Shown: in pieces, positions 30,601 through 37,352 of the stretch
How positions within the stretch are numbered: the first letter of the stretch is position 1
How the letters are laid out: each line of letters starts with the position of its first letter
NCBI GenBank assembly: GCA_965208025.1
Contig: OZ242302.1
Coordinates: 2,790,001-2,854,000 of the forward strand
DNA: 64,000 nucleotides
Origin: Bin80 sp965208025
GTDB taxonomy: Bacteria > Bacteroidota > Rhodothermia > Rhodothermales > Bin80
Direction: 5' to 3'
Position numbers and translations under genes: made by a program
Notes under the pieces: generated by a model
What the model saw: the letters and a program-made list of their open reading frames with translations, nothing else
Database searches by the model: none
What the model was told of the DNA's origin: nothing

Positions 30601-32269
30601 GGAGATTCAGGATCTAGATGGATTGCGCCGTGCACAGGCTGGGGAGACGGGATATGGGTATCGCTATCAGTGGCTCCGCATAGAGGAAGGACATCCGAGT
30701 GAACAGGTTGGGGAGGGAGATACCTATGTCCCCGTAGATACCGATGCAGGGGCAAGTCTTAGGGTTCGGGTTGCATTCGTGGACGACGCAGAGTTTGAGG
30801 AGAGGTTGGAAAGTCCTCCCCGACAGGTTCGCTACACGAGTCGAATCCGTACGGCATGGATGGGACGTCTAGGACGGACGGTGGCGGATCAGGTCTTGCG
30901 GGCAACGCAGTGTGAAGGGCGTGTACAGCGGTCCCGGCGCAATGAAGTCTATCTGGCGGGGCAGCCCTTGACATTGGCTTCGTTGCCGAATTATGTGCAT
31001 GTGCAAGAGGTCAAGCCGGACCGGCATGCTTTACTCCTTGGAACGACCGACCCGGTGTACCGGCTTGGCCATACGCTGACGCGGGAGCGCCTATTGCAGG
31101 GCAGTTCATTCCGGCATGGGATGCAGGACGAAAGTGGAGTTTCTCTCTGGGGACATGGAGCGGTATCTCGCGTTCAGGGTTCGGAAGGGGCCTTGAACCT
31201 GGAGGGACGCATATCCAGTGGAATGCTGGGGGCAGACTGGATCGGAGACAAAGGGGGACTGAGCGTACTGGTAGCTCATACACGCTCCGAGGGCGAGTAT
31301 GCGATGGCAGATGATAAAGGTTTGCATTCCGCCTATCTGACCGGAGTATACCCTAATGGGTGTTATGCGCTCACGCCGGGGCTCACGGCGTGGGGTGTGG
31401 TCGGATATGGTCATGGATCCATGACCGTGGAACAGGTTCCCGCCCCTATAGATCTGCGGATGGTCGGTGGGGGAATTTATGGGCGAGTCCGTACGGTGAC
31501 GAAGCGAGGACTGGAGCTTGGGATTCGTTCGGATGCTTTGCTGGTACAGATGGCCGCGAGTGGGACCGAGGAGTTGTCAGAAGATCAGGTGCAGGTATCT
31601 CGGTTGCGGCTGGGATTGCAAGGAACCATACGGGGGATCCATTTGGGAAAACGATCTACGATAGAGCCAGCAGCGGAGTTGGCCCTCCGTCATGATGGCG
31701 GCGATGCAGAGACAGGATTCGGGGTAGACATGCAGGTCGGGTTCATACTTTCGGCGCCAGCGAGTGGTCTGAGCATGGAGGTGAGCACGCGTGCAATACT
31801 GACGCACCAAGACAGCGGACTTCAGGAGCAGGGGCTTGCTGGAGCGGTGACTTGGGATTCTCGGCCCCACTCCAACGAGGGATTCCAAATCCGAATGGAG
31901 CACACTATTGGGGCAGATGTCCTCGGTAGTACAGAGCGGTTGCTACGAGCTGAAACGATCCAGCCACCATATGCAATCTATCAAGCGGGAGACCTGCGAG
32001 TGCAGGCAGGCTACGGGTTTGCCCTGTTCTCCAAGGCACTAACCCTGAAACCAGAAGTTAGCTTCAGCGGATGGGGACAGCAGCGCAGGTATGAGATGGG
32101 ATGGAACCTTGCAAGGGCAGATGAGCATCCGACCAATGTGCAACTCTTTGTCGGCACAACTGGGCAAACGCAGCAAGATGCTCCTCTGCAACTCCAGCAT
32201 CTGATCCGCCTGCAACTCAAAAACAGTTCAAATAGACTCGCGAAGTCCAAGCGGAGGCATGAGGATTAA
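24680..32269 (+). CDS. Giant SwmB / LRR / Calx-beta adhesin with autotransporter barrel (adhesin 2)
   Basis: 2529 aa. The secretion signal (IGLFLVLVSFFPSLVWAQ) sits about 85 residues from the ATG, preceded by a second hydrophobic stretch (FFVQIFLLSFVFSV). No closer in-frame ATG exists, so the start is uncertain or the leader is extended. Domains: SwmB-like (about 87-190, from TTPPTVSSATVDETTLVVVF); LRRs (about 195-453), seven nearly identical 24-aa units; one B-type and eleven A-type Calx-beta-like repeats (about 458-1837); a tandem-95/cadherin-like domain (about 1839-1952, TTEEDTPHPFGISDF); an Ig-like domain (about 1953-2050); an autotransporter barrel (about 2054-2517, GVSLWGHGAVSRVQGSEGAL). 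Unlike adhesin 1, the last strand (HLIRLQLK) is followed by a basic 15-residue tail. Probable role: surface attachment fibre (inference). Confidence 0.85.
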   Translation: MYLSNFQSIYPLFFVQIFLLSFVFSVKSIGDRVSGQDRSEQGFQIFWITKVFLSCRNSRIKWRHFSPIGLFLVLVSFFPSLVWAQDTTPPTVSSATVDETTLVVVFSEELVSVSGLTNSAFTVKKRPSRGSEEDQSLIGTPTVSGETVTLTSSSPVIASDRGTVKVSYTAPTESDAKLRDAAGNNVVDFMDLKVLNLRSGICSRTEVVKDLILNEITRTEFCDEVTSNDLSNIPYLSFSEMGITELKSGDFNGLSNLASLNLATNSLTSLPQDLFDGLTNLDLLNLFANSLTSLHEDLFDGLTKLETLGLGENPLTSLHQDLFDGLTSLNRLQLRTNSLTDLHPDLFDGLTSLTRLELHTNALTNLHQDLFDGLTSLEWLELDNNALTDLHPDLFDGLTSLSRLELQNNSLKSLHPDLFDGLTSLEEILLDNNSLTCVPAKIFSRASIRISPSSLAACPALSVTLSTNPSTIGEEDEATEVAVTGTLNVLQSTATPVTVSVGSGTATSGTDFTAVSDFTISILGNTLSATGTFTLTPTSDTVDEPDETVMITGTSVVEDVTVNGTSLTITDNDATPTVTLHLSPTSIGENAGSSMVTATLNHPSSEETTVTISLDPTLPATDSDYTLSGSTLTIAAGATESTETVTIAAEDNNVIAPDKIVTVQGTASNTQGIIDPTDVELTITDDDLELIVTLILSPASIGENAGTTTVTARLNQASSEVTTVTVTTLPDAPAVNSDYTMSPNPTLIIAAGSTESTGLVTITAADNLVDAPDKTVQVQGTATNAQGDISPVNVELTIMDDEEAPTVTLTLEPASITENAGIATVTGVLNRPSSAVTTILVSALPDAPAAATDFALGGNLRLTIAAGETNSTGLVTITSVDNAVDGPDKTVQVQGTATNIQGVTGPEAVDLTITDDDLAPAVTLSLSPASITENNGVTTITATLDRPSSEGTTVTITTLPDAPATELDYTQDGDLLTIAAGETESTGLVTITAVDNAMNAPNKTVLVQGIATNTQGLTGPEDVELTILDDDLTPTVALELSQVSIGENGGQTTITATLSRPSSEITIIEVTVFPEAPATESDYTLSGRTLTIVAGETGSSEVMTITAVDNTTDTPDKTVQVQGEVTSSLGVTSPPPVQLTITDDELTPTVTLMLDPPIISENGGRTTVTAMLNHPSSAMTTVVVSALANPPAMASDLMLSQNTILTMAAGETESTRIVTITAVDNAVDAPDKTVQVQAVATNPQGVTVPADVVLTITDDEEVNPAVSLILTPASIGENGGQTTVTATMDPPSSFVTMIVVSVLPNAPATESDCQISDNSTLTIAAGETESTGLVTITAVDNEVSAPAKTMQVQGTVTNPQDVTGPIGVELTITDDEALPTVMLMLDPSTIEENGGRTTVTASLNRVSGMVTTIEVTVLPDASATESDYQISANPTLTIAAGEIKSTGLVTITAIDNEVDAPDKTVQVQGIATNAQGITGPAEVELTITDDEEMPQVKLQLDPPTIAENGGMTTVTATQDRASSEETTITISVFPTAPATESDYTLSIYRILTIAAGDTESTGLVTITAVDNKVDAPDKTVQVQGKVTSSLGVTSPPTVQLTITDDEAVPAVTLQLDPATIAENGESTTVTATLDRASDEETSIAVSVLPDAPATASDYVLSDHLTLTISAGELTSAGLVTITAVDNEVDAPDKTVEVRGMATNAQGVTDPADATLTITDDEEAPVVTLVLDPSTIGENEGRTTVTAILNRPSSAVTTIAVTALPDAPATESDYQLSDNQILTIAAGETESMGCMTITAVDNEVDAPNKIIQVQGMATNTQGMTDPAAVTLTITDDDESFPVAQDATVTTEEDTPHPFGISDFGYNDPEGDPLAAVRIERHPDAGTLTLGGIGFAAGTQILVAQISAGELVFTPVANAYGPAYTSFDFKVSDGTSESPSAARMTIDVTPVNDVATGRPQIIGSMQLGQVLRVSVEEIQDLDGLRRAQAGETGYGYRYQWLRIEEGHPSEQVGEGDTYVPVDTDAGASLRVRVAFVDDAEFEERLESPPRQVRYTSRIRTAWMGRLGRTVADQVLRATQCEGRVQRSRRNEVYLAGQPLTLASLPNYVHVQEVKPDRHALLLGTTDPVYRLGHTLTRERLLQGSSFRHGMQDESGVSLWGHGAVSRVQGSEGALNLEGRISSGMLGADWIGDKGGLSVLVAHTRSEGEYAMADDKGLHSAYLTGVYPNGCYALTPGLTAWGVVGYGHGSMTVEQVPAPIDLRMVGGGIYGRVRTVTKRGLELGIRSDALLVQMAASGTEELSEDQVQVSRLRLGLQGTIRGIHLGKRSTIEPAAELALRHDGGDAETGFGVDMQVGFILSAPASGLSMEVSTRAILTHQDSGLQEQGLAGAVTWDSRPHSNEGFQIRMEHTIGADVLGSTERLLRAETIQPPYAIYQAGDLRVQAGYGFALFSKALTLKPEVSFSGWGQQRRYEMGWNLARADEHPTNVQLFVGTTGQTQQDAPLQLQHLIRLQLKNSSNRLAKSKRRHED
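25429..25980 (+). repeat. 72-bp tandem DNA repeat encoding LRRs
   Basis: The phrase GTTTGATGGACTCACCA recurs exactly every 72 bases at 25501, 25573, 25645, 25717, 25789 and 25861, with a one-base variant at 25933. Each unit encodes one 24-residue LRR. The near-identity points to recent expansion and possible copy-number variation. Confidence 0.9.
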
Positions 32270-32545
32270 CTCAATCCAAAAAATAATTATTTGAGATAAG
32301 GTTATGGAGTTGTCTCTAGAATCTGTCCAGACGATCAGAGGATCAACTCTGCTGAAGTGCACCCATTTCCCCGAGGACTCTACATGGGAATTCGGGGGAA
32401 TGAATGGGTTTGCCCAGCGAAAGGTTCGTTTATCAATCTTTAAAAGTTTAGCCTTTGAACAGTCTCCTATCTCTGAACCTCAAAGAGTCCCATGTATGAA
32501 TCAAGAACGAATCGCCTCCTGAACTGGATTTATGGGTGGGTTCAG

Positions 32546-32625
32546 AGATTTCCAAGATCTCTAACCAAATAGGTGACAGAATTTTAGAATTGGGTATTGC
32601 GGAAAAATAGCATCCCCCCCTCCGA
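32546..32625 (-). pseudogene. 3'-end fragment of a second FG-GAP lipoprotein gene
   Basis: The bases match 38677-38759 almost perfectly, covering the last codons (MLFFRNTQF and stop, with TAA at 32584-32586) and about 35 bases past the stop of the FG-GAP gene at 38719-40548. The fragment has seven C where the intact gene has six, which puts the glycines out of frame. Similarity ends exactly where the inverted-end element begins at 32626. Confidence 0.75.
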
Positions 32626-33014
32626 CCTGACTTCGACGGTTTGCAATTCTCTAAAAACAAAGAAAGCCTTATTTTTCAGTGGGTATAGGTCTTCTGAAAA
32701 GAGTGTTCAGACAAGTTTGAACACTACAAACACCGTCGGTTCTGCCGCTTTTTGCGGTCTGAATACCAGACGTTAAGCAATCACTTGGGAGGCGGGTTAC
32801 GGGTCGTCTTTCGTTTGAGTTTGCGGACGAACATGATACAGGTAAGATACGACACACGGTTCAAATATCTAAATCTCAAAAATAGACTGAACACTACATA
32901 TTGGGAACTCGGAAAACAGGGCTAAAATGGCCCCAAATACTCCAAAAAGGCCCCAGAATCACTCAAGAATGACTATTTTGCCCTTCAAGTCAACACCTAC
33001 CTGTCGAAGTCAGG
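32626..33014. repeat. 389-bp element with 12-bp perfect inverted ends (MITE-like)
   Basis: CCTGACTTCGAC at 32626-32637 and its complement at 33003-33014 bound an AT-rich stretch with no convincing gene. The left end abuts the FG-GAP remnant and the right end abuts another gene remnant. Related ends (CTGACTTCG / CGAAGTCAG) bound the palindrome at 37923-38044. It is probably a non-autonomous element. I saw no target duplication. Confidence 0.5.
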
Positions 33015-33428
33015 AATTTCTTTCCACTCAGGGACGAGCGCTTTACCGTAGTGACAGATGACGGATTCTCGTTTATATCTGTGCGAGCACAAAATGGTGC
33101 AAAAGGACTACATACAACGTTTGGTAATAGTGAAATAGGATCTTATGCCCGGAACAGATTAGGGGTGCCTTCTATTACATAGAAAGAAAGACAACATCTA
33201 CTTAATTACAGTAGATTAGACATTGGATTTACGAAGATTGATGACGAAACCTACCTTCCGGAATTCAGCCCCAACCTTTCACCAGTCAAACAAGAAATAC
33301 TTGAACCGCTCATTCAAAGTGTTCTCGGATCAACACAGTATCGACAATCTGGATATAGTGTAGCAGATGCAACAGATGGTCGCCTGCATAGTCTGGGACG
33401 TCTGAGGTACAGGGACTTGACCCACTAA
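33015..33428 (+). pseudogene. Decayed gene resembling an NgoFVII-type restriction endonuclease C-terminus
   Basis: One frame, interrupted only by a TAG at 33180, reads ERFTVVTDDGFSFISVRAQN, then GLHTTFGNSEIGSYARNRLG, then LNYSRLDIGFTKIDDETYLP. The order TDDGxxF, a G-S/R-Y-x-x-x-R-L-G segment, a YxR segment and FTKxDDETY resembles the C-terminal domain of PLD-type restriction endonucleases such as NgoFVII. A further 50 open residues follow to a TAA at 33426. No start or catalytic domain is present. The family call is tentative. Confidence 0.4.
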
Positions 33429-33429
33429 A

Positions 33430-33690
33430 CTAGGGATTGATCTTATCCTTGTAATCAAGTTTTTCTAAATAATCTTCTAGCCGACCTCTCGATTCTTGGA
33501 ATTTATGGCATACCTCTGAAATTGATTTAATCACCGCATGAATTTCTTCTTGCAATTTTATTGGTGCTCATACAAAATTAGTCAAAGCTTCTCATAACTT
33601 ATCAGGTGCTTTTGGGAGATCGCCCAATGATTTCCATAATCCAATTAGGTCATCTCTAAAAGTACGAGATTCGTTGTTGGCATTTTCTTT
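33430..33690 (-). pseudogene. Decayed C-terminal gene fragment, unknown family
   Basis: Read leftwards, the frame gives FRDDLIGLWKSLGDLPKAPD, a stop, EALTNFV, a stop, then EEIHAVIKSISEVCHKFQES and RGRLEDYLEKLDYKDKINP to a TAG at 33430. The text is protein-like and probably helical, but two internal stops show decay. It converges tail to tail on the remnant at 33015-33428, two bases apart. Confidence 0.4.
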
Positions 33691-33802
33691 GAGGTCTGTG
33701 TTGCGTGATAACTATCTGCCTCACCTATTTTCTTGCAGAGGCGATTCATCCAGCAAAGCTACACCGATTTTTTTGAAGTCATTAAGACACGGTCAAACCG
33801 CC

Positions 33803-34147
33803 TCAAAAGTCCATGCCCAACAAAATCACGTTAGACGTCATTGACACTAATGATACACCTGTTTCTGTCCTGTCAGCCAGTGTCACATCTGCCAATCCTG
33901 TAATCATCATCAAAGCTGAATTGTTGGCCAATGCTACCTTCTGCACACCTTCAAGGGGCAAGGAAAGAGCAACAGCTTCGTGAAAAGGCAACTGAAGGAA
34001 TCCAGTAAAACCAGTGTCAATTATGCCTTCATATCTCACGCCTAGATGCTCATGCTTTGTCCCACAGATATGTAAATAAACACACGCATTGCCATATCGA
34101 TCATGGTGACCAACCGTAACTTGACCAGTGTTATTGTGATCCGACAT
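33803..34147 (-). CDS. Retropepsin-like (clan AA) aspartic protease, C-terminal tail frameshifted
   Basis: From ATG 34147 (MSDHNNTGQ) the product has YEGIIDTGFTGFLQLP, the DTG active-site motif of retropepsin-like proteases, and ends at VILLGMDF, the usual LLGMDFL motif. A missing T in the TTTT run at about 33806 brings a premature TGA. The other frame continues LRRFDRVLMTSKKIGVALLD and stops at 33721, which fits the family tail. The DTG half is whole, so activity as a dimer is possible. An upstream ATG at 34159 is also in frame. The gene overlaps its upstream partner by 17 bases, suggesting coupled translation. Confidence 0.65.
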   Translation of the reverse strand: MSDHNNTGQVTVGHHDRYGNACVYLHICGTKHEHLGVRYEGIIDTGFTGFLQLPFHEAVALSLPLEGVQKVALANNSALMMITGLADVTLADRTETGVSLVSMTSNVILLGMDF

Positions 34148-34397
34148 ACCGTACCCCAAGCGAGACTGGTTGACCTATTCTAACCAAATAGAATACACCA
34201 TGGGGGCACTTCTCTCGTGCTTCCATTAGGGCAATCTCTCCATATTTTCCCAAGTAAGATTTTCCTGTTAAGACATCTATTGCAACATATTCTCCCATGT
34301 TTGAGGATTCAAGTTTTTCTTTCAGAGTTTTACGATAAATCTCCTCCCCTACTTCGCCAATTTGTTCTGGTCTGACAGGAACTGCTTTAGTAGACAT
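34131..34397 (-). CDS. Small partner protein of the retropepsin gene
   Basis: An 88-aa soluble protein: MSTKAVPVRPEQIGEVGEEI, then GEYVAIDVLTGKSYLGKYGE, then FYLVRIGQPVSLGVRYVG. I recall short VAIDxxTGxY / FLxRVG proteins being encoded just before clan AA aspartic proteases in many genomes; the function of the pair is not known to me. The overlap with the next gene supports a two-gene unit. Toxin-antitoxin or protease-substrate relations are possible but unproven. Confidence 0.6.
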   Translation of the reverse strand: MSTKAVPVRPEQIGEVGEEIYRKTLKEKLESSNMGEYVAIDVLTGKSYLGKYGEIALMEAREKCPHGVFYLVRIGQPVSLGVRYVGSQ

Positions 34398-34639
34398 GGT
34401 TATTCTCTATTTGGTTGATGTAATACGTGAAAATTTTTAATTCTCCCTCTAAGATTTACACGCTGAGCAGAAGTTCTGCCTAATCCGTAGATCGGTCAGG
34501 AGATCACCGAGCGGCAAAGGACGGCTCATAGGCTTGGCAATAGAGCATGGTTGCTAGTTGTTGGTTAAGGATACAGTAAGTTTACGAAAGCTCCATAATA
34601 AGTTATGCCGGTTCATGCGAAAAGATCTAAACTGATTCA

Positions 34640-34826
34640 GCAGGCTCTTTTGAAATGTCTCATCAATTGCGTGGAATAATGGGGTAGCGATTCGGGTTTG
34701 TTTGTGACCCAAAAAAGATACCTCCCAGAGCAGATCAGTTCCCTGATATTCTCAATACAAAAATCCGCCAATCATGAAAATACCTCAAAAAATCATCCAA
34801 TTGAGGAATTTTGAAAGAGGCTCCTA
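34640..34826 (-). mobile_element. Solo IS5-like left end / MITE-like remnant
   Basis: On the minus strand the bases from 34826 down to about 34696 match the left end of the IS at 7529, including the GAGCCTCTTTCAAAATTCCTC end and the GGGAGGTATC...GGTCACAAAC leader. Beyond that the match stops, but at 34640 a similar end (AGGCTCTTTTGAAATGTCTC) appears in the opposite sense. The piece may therefore be a 187-bp non-autonomous derivative and not a mere fragment. Confidence 0.65.
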
Positions 34827-34842
34827 CGTCAGGAAAATGTTC

Positions 34843-35079
34843 TCAACAATATCGTGAGAATATCATTGGTAAATCAAGCTTAAATTCTGCTATCAAAGAG
34901 CCATTATCTATTACACTGTCCAATTGTCCGGCACCTGCATAGGTGAGGGGGCTGTCCAAAGGGAAGATTCGGGTGCTCCTAAATTGCACGCCCGTTTCAA
35001 GTATAGAGGGCTGGATTGTAACCGGAGATGATTTGAAGTTTACGGGAAACAGAGGAAGGGAAAACAAAAGAACTCCCAA
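34843..35079 (-). CDS. Possible gene fragment, unknown function
   Basis: A 78-codon frame from TTG 35079 with a hydrophobic start (GVLLFSLPLFPVNF), then ILETGVQFRSTRIFPLDSPL and AGAGQLDSVIDNGSLIAEFK, in protein-like composition. It stops 17 bases from the solo IS end and has no Shine-Dalgarno or ATG. It may be the rest of a larger protein cut by the IS. No family recognised. Confidence 0.25.
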   Translation of the reverse strand: MGVLLFSLPLFPVNFKSSPVTIQPSILETGVQFRSTRIFPLDSPLTYAGAGQLDSVIDNGSLIAEFKLDLPMIFSRYC

Positions 35080-35203
35080 TTCTAAATAAAATCACCCTGC
35101 CTCTGGACTAAAGATTATTCATCAAAAATTGACACAAATTATATTGATATTCAGCTGCAGATTTCATAGGCTAAATTTACTAATCCATATCACAACAGTT
35201 CCC

Positions 35204-35452
35204 ATGAAAAAAGTCGGTTATGTCTCAGCAGGTGTATTGTGTGCCGTGTTGGTCTTCGTATTCGTGCTGTTACCATCCTTGGAGATTGTGCGGGCTGCTA
35301 GTGTACCTAATCTTAGGTACTCCGAGAGTAGAAACGAAGGGTGTTTCTCTCCATGTGGTACATATGTATCGTGTGGTGGTGATTGTGGGGGTGGCGGCGA
35401 TTGTTGCTCCCCTGGTGCTCCGCAAGGTTCTTCTTGCTTATACTGTGAATAG
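35204..35452 (+). CDS. Secreted cysteine-rich 82-aa peptide
   Basis: ATG 35204 starts a leader with a lysine pair and hydrophobic core (MKKVGYVSAGVLCAVLVFVF), then a linker (SVPNLRYSESRNEG) and a Gly-rich core with eight cysteines: CFSPCGTYVSCGGDC, GDCCSPG and CLYCE at the very end. Upstream in-frame codons to 35129 are unlikely coding. The layout resembles NVEALA-type peptides of Bacteroidota, small secreted Cys-rich proteins found next to 6-bladed propellers, although the NVEALA motif itself is absent. The gene overlaps the next (propeller) gene by eight bases, so they are probably co-translated. The even cysteine count suggests four disulfides or metal binding. Function unknown. Confidence 0.7.
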   Translation: MKKVGYVSAGVLCAVLVFVFVLLPSLEIVRAASVPNLRYSESRNEGCFSPCGTYVSCGGDCGGGGDCCSPGAPQGSSCLYCE

Positions 35453-36506
35453 AAGCTTGCATTTTTTTTCTGTTTTTGCATGTGTACTTTGGTTGTTATT
35501 CATTTCGGCATGTCAATCTGAGGCACCCAATAACCATAGCTATCGTGTGGTAGATTCTGGCTACATGAAATTTGAAGATCTTTTCATTCCGGTAGATACT
35601 ATTCGTTTTGCTCCCTCGGTGCTTGTCGGTAACAGGAGTTTTGTGGATCTATCCGATCAGGGTGAGTTTTTAGTGACTGACGATGTGATGCGGAAAATTC
35701 ATCTGTTCACAGCCTCGGGACTTCATATCCGTTCGTTGAAGATCTCACAGTGCAATCCAGAAGACACCGGGCTCCTCCTGAGCACACGATTCTTGGGCAA
35801 TGGTAGCATGATTGCTACTACGATAAACGGTGTCTATGTCTTAGATTCCGATGGATCTTGTAAGCAACGACTCATGGAGTTGCCTCCAAATTGTCCATCC
35901 TTCTGTGAACGGCAAGACACGGTCTATTTTCTAGATCAATTTGTTCAGCCCCCTCAAGTTCTTGCTCTTTCCATTGAATCGGGTATCGTTAGGAACTATG
36001 ATCTCAGAACTCCTGAATTTCCAAGGACAACGAGTATCAAAAAGGGATATACGGGGAGGCAGATTGCCTGTTTTGATCATGGTATATTTTATCGGTATTC
36101 TGAGAGCAGTGACGGGGAATTACTTCGTCCCAGTAGCAATCAAGTAATGCATCAACCAGTATCCTATCGTCCGCCCAGACGGGATCTGACCTCTTGGGGT
36201 AGTGAGCGTATGAGGGAACTGAGGGAACTTTCGCGGGAGTTTACTTATTCGGACGGGATTTTTGAACTAGATGCAAGCTACAGAATGGTGACGTTTCAGT
36301 ATCCTTCCGACCCTAATGTTAATATAATTAACATGACCACAGAGACCAGCATAAGTACTTCAACGGGTCGGTTCATCATGCTGGCCAAAAATGGCCTTTT
36401 GTATGTGTCGGGAGATTACGAGCGACTTCCCTCGGGTGAGACGGGCAATCGAACACTTGAGGTATGGAAATTCCAACCATTTGAGTCGTCATCGTATACT
36501 GACTGA
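35445..36506 (+). CDS. 6-bladed beta-propeller lipoprotein
   Basis: About 353 aa. GTG 35445 is chosen because it overlaps the stop of the peptide gene and yields a compact lipoprotein signal, SLHFFSVFACVLWLLFISAC, with lipobox ISAC. The frame is open upstream, but that part merely shadows the peptide gene. The mature part shows propeller-like strands such as GEFLVTDDVMRKIHLFTASG and LDSDGSCKQRLMELPPNCPS. It is probably anchored to the outer membrane or cell surface. Neighbours: the Cys-rich peptide before it, and a membrane-anchored thioredoxin-fold-like protein 83 bases after. The fold call is moderate because blades are divergent; the ligand is unknown. Confidence 0.65.
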   Translation: MNRSLHFFSVFACVLWLLFISACQSEAPNNHSYRVVDSGYMKFEDLFIPVDTIRFAPSVLVGNRSFVDLSDQGEFLVTDDVMRKIHLFTASGLHIRSLKISQCNPEDTGLLLSTRFLGNGSMIATTINGVYVLDSDGSCKQRLMELPPNCPSFCERQDTVYFLDQFVQPPQVLALSIESGIVRNYDLRTPEFPRTTSIKKGYTGRQIACFDHGIFYRYSESSDGELLRPSSNQVMHQPVSYRPPRRDLTSWGSERMRELRELSREFTYSDGIFELDASYRMVTFQYPSDPNVNIINMTTETSISTSTGRFIMLAKNGLLYVSGDYERLPSGETGNRTLEVWKFQPFESSSYTD

Positions 36507-36589
36507 GTTGGTGAAGTATATTTTCACTTGAAATGTTTCTGATCTTGCGGATGAAGCGATGAGACAAATCTGACTTTCAAGAGAAAGAT

Positions 36590-37132
36590 ATGAAAAAGAT
36601 TTTCTGGTTTGTCGGTCCCTTTATGTGTACATTGATCATCTGCATCGGCGCCTGGTGGGTAATATTTTCCCAAATCGTTATACCGAGTGAAAATGTTGCA
36701 GCGCCTTCAAGTAGTTTACTTTTGAATATGCAGTTTCCTACATCTGACATCACGGATGCGAGGAGTGGTGAACCAGTGTCCCTGCCAGCGGATACATTGT
36801 CTAATGCGGTAGTCATTTTACTTGGCGGGATCGGATGCTCTCGTAACCAAGTAGAGGTGCTCCGATGGTGGAAAGAGAATGAGAGGGTATTACATACAAC
36901 AGGGCAGAGCATTCTGACTCTGTATGCCGATCCTCTAATGGGGGTGGATAGGAGTCGGCATGAGTCTCTTCTGCTGCGACGAGCAAGCGAGGTGAATTAT
37001 CCTGCTTTGGTGTATGGGGGCGGGAAGTTCAATCCTCGTTCTATGGGAATTCAAACTCCCCAGACGGTGCATGTACAGGATGGGCGTATAGTGGAGGTAA
37101 TTCCCTATAAGCATTCTATGGGGATACAATAG
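36590..37132 (+). CDS. Membrane-anchored thioredoxin-fold-like protein
   Basis: 180 aa with a purine-rich AAGAGAAAG before the ATG. One N-terminal membrane segment (IFWFVGPFMCTLIICIGAWW) is followed by a periplasmic domain. It contains AVVILLGGIGCSRNQVEVLR, the strand-turn-helix of TlpA/redoxin proteins, but with a single cysteine (CSRN) in place of CxxC. Later segments, ILTLYADPLMG and PQTVHVQDGRIVEVIP, fit the remaining strands. Its place after a Cys-rich peptide and a propeller suggests a role in thiol or disulfide handling of the peptide. This is inference, and the missing second cysteine argues for a monothiol or binding role. Confidence 0.55.
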   Translation: MKKIFWFVGPFMCTLIICIGAWWVIFSQIVIPSENVAAPSSSLLLNMQFPTSDITDARSGEPVSLPADTLSNAVVILLGGIGCSRNQVEVLRWWKENERVLHTTGQSILTLYADPLMGVDRSRHESLLLRRASEVNYPALVYGGGKFNPRSMGIQTPQTVHVQDGRIVEVIPYKHSMGIQ

Positions 37133-37352
37133 TACTTCTAGGAATATAGAATTCGAGAGGCGTTTCGGGTTAGAAACTGAGGTATACTACTCCATAATTG
37201 ATGTCCAGAGTGCGTCAAAGAACATAAAGCGTGATTCTGGCTTTTAGCACTGGATTACAGTCTTGACGAAATGATTTTATAATTCTTGGTTCTACTACAG
37301 TTGTCTTGAATGATTAACTCTGGTTGAACCAAACTTATTCATCTTCATGTAT

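Noticed and set aside
35129..35160. Sigma-70-like promoter (TTGACA at 35129) for the Cys-rich peptide
   Set aside because: No -10 hexamer at the right spacing and this phylum uses a different consensus.
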